Position numbers and translations under genes: made by a program. The notes under the pieces were generated by a model. The model was not told the DNA's origin, ran no database searches, and worked only from the letters and a program-made list of their open reading frames with translations. A stretch of DNA of 6,449 bases from Acidobacteriaceae bacterium UBA1795 (GTDB taxonomy: Bacteria; Acidobacteriota; Terriglobia; Terriglobales; Acidobacteriaceae): positions 10,833 through 17,281 of the forward strand of contig DCFV01000094.1 of the NCBI GenBank assembly GCA_002314435.1, written 5' to 3'. Below, piece by piece: positions 1-3,886 of this stretch (its first letter is position 1; each line of letters opens with the position of its first letter).

Positions 1-337
1 GGAGTCGAACCCGCGTCCGAAATCGTTGTCAGCCAGGAGAATCCATGCTCAGTCCGGTTCCGAAGGTTTCGCTTCATGCACTCAGAACGGACAAGATGCG
101 CATGAAACTAGTCCGATGATCTCGCGGGTACGACACGGACCGAGCCGCAACCGCCAGCCTACTGTGCGACGCCCGCTCACGGCCCATAGGCAAAGCCGCG
201 GAGGACGGCTGCTTAGTTAATTAAGCAGCAAGTGCCAGATTATCGTTGGCAACTTTTGTTTTGCGAGCGATTACGGGTGCCCACACCCCGGCATGCCTCC
301 GTGCCGCAAGCGATCCCGTCGAAACCGTGACGCCCCC
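1..337 (-). ncRNA. ssrA: transfer-messenger RNA (tmRNA), 3' end cut by the window
   Basis: tmRNA rescues ribosomes stalled on broken mRNAs: it acts as an alanyl-tRNA and then as a short mRNA that adds a degradation tag, working with SmpB. Read on the minus strand, the 5' end begins at about 337 with a G run, followed by the hallmark GGTTTCGACGGG of the tRNA-like domain. A tag reading frame lies at 250-221. The helix-5 hairpin containing its stop codon is a perfect 8-bp stem (208-215 with 222-229). The 3' end shows the T-arm signature GGTTCGACTCC at positions 1-11, preceded by GGACGCG. The last acceptor-stem bases and CCA tail, about 15-25 nt, lie outside the window. Processing of the 5' end by RNase P is expected from the family. 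The neighbouring ABM-like gene is divergent. Identification is secure; the exact 5' nucleotide is not. Confidence 0.96.
221..250 (-). other. tmRNA proteolysis-tag reading frame (ANDNLALAA, stop)
   Basis: The tag reads GCC AAC GAT AAT CTG GCA CTT GCT GCT TAA on the minus strand, giving ANDNLALAA. With the alanine carried by tmRNA itself the full tag would be (A)ANDNLALAA. The resume codon is placed at GCC because the preceding AGTT matches the AGTC before the resume codon of E. coli ssrA; GTT one codon earlier is the alternative. The C-terminal LAA is the usual ClpXP/ClpAP degron end. The stop lies inside the perfect helix-5 hairpin. Confidence 0.9.
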
Positions 338-344
338 ACTTGGC

Positions 345-366
345 TGCTTCGGCAGATTCCGAAGCA
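345..366. repeat. 8-bp perfect inverted repeat next to the tmRNA 5' end
   Basis: TGCTTCGG (345-352) and CCGAAGCA (359-366) are perfect complements around a 6-nt loop. A second stem, CGAGCC (376-381) with GGCTCG (391-396), lies just beyond. Neither has a T tract, so they are not classical terminators. If tmRNA is transcribed from a promoter near 410-440, both hairpins would sit in its 5' leader, which RNase P would remove. They could equally be operator sites in the tmRNA/ABM divergent intergenic region. The structure is seen; the function is unknown. Confidence 0.5.
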
Positions 367-409
367 AGGCGGGTGCGAGCCGGGCCAACTGGCTCGTGCT
401 GCAGACTCT

Positions 410-415
410 ATTCTA
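410..415 (-). promoter_or_regulatory. possible -10 box for tmRNA
   Basis: The minus strand reads TAGAAT here, five of six matches to TATAAT. The hexamer 17 bp upstream (433-438, CGACTG) is a poor -35 match. Initiation near 403 would give a leader of about 65 nt before the mature 5' end. No better promoter-like pair was found nearer the tmRNA start. This is a weak call. An imperfect dyad (ATTC 421-424 plus CAGTC 433-437, against GACTGGAAT 441-449) overlaps the region. Confidence 0.22.
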
Positions 416-487
416 CGTCAATTCCGATTTCGCAGTCGCCGACTGGAATGATAGGGTGGCTGACACTCCTCAAAACACCATTCAAAT

Positions 488-492
488 GGAGG
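488..492 (+). promoter_or_regulatory. ribosome binding site of the ABM-like gene
   Basis: GGAGG at 488-492 is a full Shine-Dalgarno core. It lies 6 nt before GTG at 499 and 9 nt before GTG at 502, and so fixes the start to this tandem GTG pair rather than the ATG at 340. Confidence 0.75.
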
Positions 493-501
493 TCACGCGT
501 G

Positions 502-861
502 GTGAAGGAAGTGGTTCGACTGACCGTGAATCTGACGGTCAATGACGGGAAGCTGGACGCGTTCCAGAGCGTTGCACGCACCATGACCGAGAGCAGCAAA
601 ACCGAGCCTGGAACGCTGGGATACGAATGGTTCTCCAGCGCGGACGGCAAGAGAGTCCGGCTGGTGGAGACCTACGCAGACGCCGCTGCCGTGGAGGCGC
701 ACTTCCTGGGCTTTGTGGTGCAGCAATGGGTTCCACAGCTTGCGGCCCTCTGCTCTGTGGACGGGTTTGAGATCTACGGCGACCCGGGGCAGAAAGTTGC
801 TGAAATGGCCGGCGGATTGGGCGGGGTCGTCTACCACTACTGGTTGGGGATCAACCGGTAA
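502..861 (+). CDS. ABM-fold protein, putative quinol monooxygenase-like
   Basis: The gene encodes 119 residues from the GTG at 502; GTG at 499 is an equally possible start. The protein resembles the antibiotic biosynthesis monooxygenase (ABM, dimeric ferredoxin-like) superfamily, which includes YgiN-type quinol monooxygenases. Family-like features are a beta strand VRLTVNLTV (residues 5-13), then a TEPGTLGYEWF segment (34-44), then VRLVETYADAAAVEAHF (52-68), a typical strand plus the conserved ETYxDxxAxxAH helix. The family acts without metal or flavin cofactors on quinols or polyketide-like substrates, but many members are of unknown function and no substrate can be assigned here. Residues 95-119 extend past the usual domain end and are glycine- and aromatic-rich. 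There is no signal peptide, so it should be cytosolic. It diverges from tmRNA and converges on the CYCXC gene 25 bp away. The family is fairly sure; enzymatic activity is not. Confidence 0.82.
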   Translation: MKEVVRLTVNLTVNDGKLDAFQSVARTMTESSKTEPGTLGYEWFSSADGKRVRLVETYADAAAVEAHFLGFVVQQWVPQLAALCSVDGFEIYGDPGQKVAEMAGGLGGVVYHYWLGINR

Positions 862-870
862 CCTGCAGCC

Positions 871-887
871 GCGGCCTCAGAGGCCGC
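871..887. terminator. short GC-rich hairpin between convergent genes, possible terminator
   Basis: GCGGCCT (871-877) and AGGCCGC (881-887) form a perfect 7-bp stem with a 3-nt loop. It lies between the stop of the ABM-like gene (861) and the stop of the CYCXC gene, and touches the latter's stop codon (887-889). Neither strand has a T tract after it. The position suits a shared 3' end for both transcripts, but intrinsic termination is unproven. Confidence 0.35.
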
Positions 888-1357
888 TACTGCTGCTCGA
901 GGACGATGCTCTCGTACTCGTGACGGCTGATGGCGGCGCGGATCTGCGCGGGAGTCTTGCCAGCCTTGGTTTCACGGTACGCGAAAAAAGCCTCCTTGGC
1001 ACAGGTGGAGCACTCGGTGCCGTGCAGTCCCTCGTAGCAGCTGCGGAGGCTGGTGTGGCCAAGTGCACGGTCGCAGCGGCAGTAGCAGGGCAACTGGTAG
1101 ATCACATTGCCTATGCGCGCGGCCTGCTGGTAGACATGAACCTGCCAGGGGAAGCGAAAGTTCTCGCCTGTAAGCTTGGAGCCGGCAAGAATGGGCGGCA
1201 GAGAGCTAACCTTGAGAGGCGCTGAGGTGTGGTAGGCGGGAACGTCGTCGGCCGGGTTGGACCACTGTGCGTAGCTGACGGCGGTCAGAACGCCGACGGC
1301 TAGACCAAACGCCCAGCGATAGATTGTCTGCTTGAACATGCGCCCTCGTTCGCTCAT
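887..1357 (-). CDS. exported CYCXC-family (PCYCxC motif) cysteine-rich protein
   Basis: The gene encodes 156 residues from ATG 1357, with AGGA 4 nt upstream of the start. ATG 1339 (150 residues, preceded by GAGG) is a second candidate. The N terminus is a signal peptide: basic residues, a hydrophobic stretch WAFGLAVGVLTAV (15-27), and a probable cleavage after SYA at 30. The mature part carries PCYCRC at 90-95 and three more cysteines at C107, C116 and C119 in a CYEG...TECSTC arrangement. This matches the PCYCGC/CYCXC family, named in databases as CYCXC family (seleno)protein because some members have selenocysteine in the motif; here every position is cysteine. The biochemical function is unknown; the clustered cysteines suggest metal binding or thiol redox work outside the cytoplasm. 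A structured RNA region with an intrinsic terminator lies just upstream in the same direction, so expression may depend on readthrough. Confidence 0.85.
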   Translation of the reverse strand: MSERGRMFKQTIYRWAFGLAVGVLTAVSYAQWSNPADDVPAYHTSAPLKVSSLPPILAGSKLTGENFRFPWQVHVYQQAARIGNVIYQLPCYCRCDRALGHTSLRSCYEGLHGTECSTCAKEAFFAYRETKAGKTPAQIRAAISRHEYESIVLEQQ

Positions 1358-1413
1358 TTTATCCTGAAGTGCGAACGGACGGGTCGGCGATGAGCAACGT
1401 GCCGTGGACGCGC

Positions 1414-1451
1414 AAAAAAAGACGGCACGAACGTTCTTGCTGTTCGTGCCG
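1414..1451 (-). terminator. Rho-independent terminator upstream of the CYCXC gene
   Basis: Read on the minus strand, CGGCACGAAC (1451-1442) and GTTCGTGCCG (1432-1423) form a perfect 10-bp stem with a 9-nt loop. TC and then seven T residues follow (1420-1414). This is a textbook intrinsic terminator acting leftward. It ends about 56 nt before the CYCXC start codon, so it either ends an independent small RNA or controls readthrough into that gene. On the plus strand no T tract follows the stem. Confidence 0.88.
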
Positions 1452-1521
1452 GGAGGCCAGTGACGCAAATTGCTTCCGTCTCGGAGTGGTAAGCACATGT
1501 CACTCCCAACCGGAATATCTA
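1414..1521 (-). ncRNA. candidate structured small RNA or cis-acting leader/attenuator
   Basis: A minus-strand transcript of about 108 nt is predicted from the promoter candidate at 1528-1556 to the terminator T tract at 1414. Its 5' half contains a two-part hairpin. TTCCG (1515-1511) pairs with CGGAA (1478-1474), and GGAGTG (1506-1501) pairs with CACTCC (1488-1483). The two helices are separated by a 4x4 internal loop (GTTG/GAGA) and capped by a 12-nt loop containing the palindrome ACATGT. The linker contains CTCCC (1455-1451), which could pair instead with GGGAG (1507-1503); this alternative would touch the base of the terminator stem. I do not recognise a known riboswitch or small RNA family. 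It may be an independent small RNA or the regulated leader of the CYCXC gene. The pairings are seen; transcription is inferred. Confidence 0.45.
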
Positions 1522-1527
1522 CACCTT

Positions 1528-1556
1528 ACTATAGATTGGCGTGAAAGCAAATACAA
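1528..1556 (-). promoter_or_regulatory. leftward promoter candidate for the structured RNA / CYCXC transcript
   Basis: On the minus strand the -35 is TTGTAT (1556-1551) and the -10 is TATAGT (1533-1528), with an optimal 17-bp spacer. The -10 matches consensus at five of six positions and the -35 at three. The predicted start is near 1521. The AT-rich surroundings stand out from the GC-rich window. No better promoter was found between the terminator and the CYCXC start. Confidence 0.5.
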
Positions 1557-1559
1557 AAA

Positions 1560-1587
1560 TTGAGATTTTATCGCATTGCGGTATATA
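1560..1587 (+). promoter_or_regulatory. rightward promoter candidate for the small membrane protein gene
   Basis: TTGAGA (1560-1565, five of six matches to TTGACA) lies 16 bp before TATATA (1582-1587, four of six). Initiation near 1594 would give a leader of about 80 nt before ATG 1677. The -35 box is only 3 bp from that of the leftward promoter, so the two are back to back and may share a regulator. Confidence 0.45.
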
Positions 1588-1676
1588 TGACTTTTTCCTG
1601 CACGGACAACAGATGCTGCAGTACATTATCGTGGGGCAGTGCAACCAGCAAATCCGCGGGAGAGAGACACAAGTCC

Positions 1677-1907
1677 ATGGCAAGCGATTTAGATTCTAAT
1701 GTTTCCACTCCAGGGCAAACGCAACAGAGAGAATCCGCGGGCTGGCTGAAAGTGGGCGCGGTGGCGGCAGCCTCAGCTTTGGCGGGCGGGCTGGCGGCAG
1801 CTTGGTACTACCGTAAAACCTTGGCCCGGCTGCAGCAGGCGGAAGCACAACCGGTTGCGCTCGATACGGAAGAAAATTCGGACGATACTTACTACGATAT
1901 TTCGTAG
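1677..1907 (+). CDS. small single-pass membrane protein of unknown function
   Basis: The gene encodes 76 residues. Residues 1-21 are polar (MASDLDSNVS...). Residues 23-45 form one hydrophobic segment (WLKVGAVAAASALAGGLAAAWYY), rich in Ala and Gly and suited to tight helix packing. Then comes a basic stretch (RKTLAR, 46-51) and a strongly acidic tail ending DTEENSDDTYYDIS (63-76). The positive charges after the segment suggest an N-out, C-in topology, though lysine 25 blurs this. ATG 1677 was chosen because upstream codons lie in the AT-rich promoter region. The ribosome site is weak: a purine run, GGGAGAGAGA at 1658-1667, ends 9 nt before the ATG. I do not recognise the family. The hydrophobic segment is loosely like YtxH-type proteins but without their motifs. 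It is divergent from the structured RNA and is followed by a strong hairpin. Confidence 0.72.
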   Translation: MASDLDSNVSTPGQTQQRESAGWLKVGAVAAASALAGGLAAAWYYRKTLARLQQAEAQPVALDTEENSDDTYYDIS

Positions 1908-1918
1908 ATTTTTCGGCT

Positions 1919-1967
1919 CATGCACAGCAACGACGGCTCCTTTCTGGAGCCGTCGTTGCTGTGCATG
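1919..1967. terminator. perfect 22-bp hairpin between convergent genes
   Basis: Positions 1919-1940 are the exact reverse complement of 1946-1967, with a 5-nt loop TTTCT. The stem starts 12 nt after the membrane-protein stop and ends 11 nt before the glucosidase stop on the other strand, so it most likely forms the shared 3' end of both transcripts. It lacks a T tract on either side: GGGATCAGG follows on plus, and GAGCCGAAAAATC on minus. It is therefore not a canonical intrinsic terminator despite its strength. It may act by RNA stabilisation or by blocking convergent polymerases. Confidence 0.65.
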
Positions 1968-1978
1968 GGGATCAGGAC

Positions 1979-3769
1979 TCAGCGCTGTATTTCGCCCACG
2001 TAGACCCCGTAGGGGCCAAGGACGATGGAGCCCAGTGAAGCCGGGTCGGCTGCGCCTGGAGTCTTGAGCAGTGTCTTGACACGAGACTCGGACCCAGGAG
2101 CCGCGAGACTGACGGTTTGCGGATCAGCCGTGAAGTTGACGCTGACCACGACCGCCGGCGCGCCGGAAACCCTGCGCACCCAGCTAAGCACCTTGGGATT
2201 CTGAGAATCGATTTGCGCTTCTTCTCCGCTGGCAAGAGCGGGGTTGGTCTTCTTAAGGCGAATGAGGGCTTGGTACCAAGCGAAGAGCGAGTTGGGATCT
2301 GCCTGTTCAGCCTTGGCGTTTACGACGCTGTACGTCGGCGGCACGGGCAGCCAAGTACTGGCTGCCTTGCTGAAGCCGGCGTTGGCGCTCGCGTCCCACT
2401 GCATTGGAGTGCGCTCACCATCACGGCCCTTTTCCTTGGGCCAGCCCGTAACACCCACCGGATCCTTCACGTCCTCCTTGCGCGTGGGCGGCGTGGTCTT
2501 CATGCCGATCTCGTCGCCGTAGTAGAAGAGCGACGCACCTTTGCTCGCAAACAGGATTGTGGAGATGACTCTCTGGATGTCGGTATCATGCACGCCGTCG
2601 CCGTAGCGAGCATCGAGACGTGGATTGTCATGGTTGTCGAAGACCAGCAGCGGCGTATGGCCGCCCAGGTTCTCCTCTGCGTCCGTGAGGCGGGCGCGGA
2701 ATGTGGCCACATCGAGTTTGTTGATGAAGCCGATCTGCGTGTCCATGGGCAGGTGGAACTCGGGTTCGTCTGCGGTTCCGTATTGCTTTTCGAGTTCGGC
2801 CACGTTGGGCAGGTAGGTCTCGCCGATGAAGACACGCGTGCCGGGAAACTTGTTGGATGTGAACTTGTCGGCGGCGGCGCGCATCTCTGCCATCACCGGG
2901 TGGACGCCGGGCAGGTTATTCGTCCGGGAATCGTTGAGCGCGATGTCGCCGTAAGCATTCAGAGTCGGCTTGCCATCCTTGTCCTTCAGGACGTCGTCAT
3001 CGACGAGGTTGGGATCTTCGTAGAGCGTGGTAATGGCATCAAAGCGGAAGCCGCCGACACCACGCTTGAGCCAGAACGCGATGATAGCCTTGAAGGCTTC
3101 GTGAACTTTGGGGTTGTTCCAGTTCAGGTCAGGCTGCTGAATATAGAACTTGTGATAGTAGTACTGGCGCGTAGTTTCGTCCCATTCCCATGCGGAGTGG
3201 CCAAAGGCAGACTGCCAGTTGTTGGGGACTTCACCCTTGTCTGTGGCCGTTTGATTTTTTCCGTCGTGCCACATGTACCAGTCGCGGTATGGATTGGCGC
3301 GCGAGGAGCGCGACTCGAGAAACCACTTGTGTTTATCGGACGTGTGGTTCATCACCATATCCATAATCACCCGGATATGGCGTTTGTTGGCTTCGGCGAC
3401 AAGGCGATCGAAGTCGGCCAGAGTGCCATACTGTGGGTCGATGTTTTCGTAGTCTGAGATGTCGTAACCGAAGTCGGCCTGGGGCGAGGGATAAACCGGC
3501 GAGAGCCAGATGGCGTCAACACCGAGGGCCTTCAGGTAGTCGAGCCGCTGTGTGATGCCGTTCAGGTCGCCGACGCCATCGCCGTTCGAGTCCTGAAAGC
3601 TGCGCGGATAGATTTCGTAGATGACGGCATTCTTCCACCAGTCCTGCTCCGCGGAGGCCGTCGATTTGGGTTGCTGCTGGGCGCGTGCGCTTTGCTCTCC
3701 AGCGGCGAGCACCACAGCTCCCAGAAGCAGAGCCGAAGCGCAGCTTGCGATGGTCTTGGTCCAGTGCAT
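1979..3769 (-). CDS. exported GH13 alpha-glucosidase (paralogue A)
   Basis: The gene encodes 596 residues. An alpha-glucosidase of this group hydrolyses terminal alpha-glucosidic bonds in oligosaccharides. A signal peptide (hydrophobic 9-23, cleavage likely after SARA at 30) exports it. The (beta/alpha)8 domain begins at WWKNAVIYEIYPRSF (44-58). The calcium-loop motif is DSNGDGVGD (60-68) and region I is DMVMNH (137-142). QPDLN (212-216) marks the oligo-1,6-glucosidase group. Region II is GFRFDA with nucleophile D244, region III is VFIGE with acid/base E317, and region IV is FDNHD with D381. Wording such as NNWQSAFG...AWEWDE resembles insect maltases (GH13_17-like). Alanine follows the nucleophile; in characterised relatives valine there goes with alpha-1,6 and Ala/Thr with alpha-1,4 preference, so maltose-type substrates are inferred. 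AGGAG at 3776-3780 fixes the start. It lies 117 bp downstream of its paralogue. Trehalose synthase or isomerase activity is not excluded. Confidence 0.93.
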   Translation of the reverse strand: MHWTKTIASCASALLLGAVVLAAGEQSARAQQQPKSTASAEQDWWKNAVIYEIYPRSFQDSNGDGVGDLNGITQRLDYLKALGVDAIWLSPVYPSPQADFGYDISDYENIDPQYGTLADFDRLVAEANKRHIRVIMDMVMNHTSDKHKWFLESRSSRANPYRDWYMWHDGKNQTATDKGEVPNNWQSAFGHSAWEWDETTRQYYYHKFYIQQPDLNWNNPKVHEAFKAIIAFWLKRGVGGFRFDAITTLYEDPNLVDDDVLKDKDGKPTLNAYGDIALNDSRTNNLPGVHPVMAEMRAAADKFTSNKFPGTRVFIGETYLPNVAELEKQYGTADEPEFHLPMDTQIGFINKLDVATFRARLTDAEENLGGHTPLLVFDNHDNPRLDARYGDGVHDTDIQRVISTILFASKGASLFYYGDEIGMKTTPPTRKEDVKDPVGVTGWPKEKGRDGERTPMQWDASANAGFSKAASTWLPVPPTYSVVNAKAEQADPNSLFAWYQALIRLKKTNPALASGEEAQIDSQNPKVLSWVRRVSGAPAVVVSVNFTADPQTVSLAAPGSESRVKTLLKTPGAADPASLGSIVLGPYGVYVGEIQR

Positions 3770-3817
3770 TGCAGTCTCCTTGTTGATGTTCCGCTGCTCG
3801 TGGAAGCGGCAACGGTG
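3770..3817 (-). promoter_or_regulatory. conserved leader of glucosidase paralogue A, with strong RBS
   Basis: The 30 nt at 3788-3817 match 26 of 30 positions, without gaps, in the block upstream of the second glucosidase (5658-5687). All four differences are transitions. AGGAG (3776-3780) lies 6 nt before the ATG. On the minus strand TTCC (3805-3802) can pair with GGAA (3792-3789). The same element can still pair in the other copy through a U-G wobble. The block may be a retained regulatory leader or simply a remnant of recent duplication. Confidence 0.5.
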
Positions 3818-3831
3818 AATAGAAGTCGAAC

Positions 3832-3846
3832 GAGCGCATAGCGCTC
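3832..3846. repeat. 6-bp inverted repeat in the inter-glucosidase gap
   Basis: GAGCGC (3832-3837) and GCGCTC (3841-3846) flank a 3-nt ATA. It lies between the stop of paralogue B (3887) and the start of paralogue A (3769). It could be an operator dyad for a sugar-responsive repressor or a small hairpin; no T tract follows. No convincing -10/-35 pair was found in this 117-bp gap, so co-transcription of the two genes is possible. Confidence 0.3.
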
Positions 3847-3886
3847 TCTAGATGAGGTCAGCCCCACAGCGCAATCATCCTGTTGT

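Noticed and set aside
340..501. ATG 340 as start of the ABM-like gene
   Set aside because: The extra 54 residues are low-quality sequence overlapping the tmRNA upstream region, whereas GGAGG at 488-492 precedes the GTG pair at 499/502.
26..545. Short open frames on the plus strand across the tmRNA
   Set aside because: The DNA is tmRNA on the other strand, with all hallmark motifs; the frames have no ribosome site or protein features.
713..1225. 170-codon plus-strand frame
   Set aside because: It overlaps the end of the ABM-like gene in another frame and is antisense to the CYCXC gene; no supporting motif.
1651..1741. 10-nt direct repeat AATCCGCGGG (1651-1660 and 1732-1741)
   Set aside because: Only two short copies, one inside a coding region; too little to call a regulatory repeat.
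2117..3457. 446-codon open frame on the plus strand
   Set aside because: It is antisense to paralogue A, whose GH13 motifs are unmistakable. The translation has no recognisable domain, and a matching antisense frame (4379-5608) appears over paralogue B, as expected from GC-rich codon bias.
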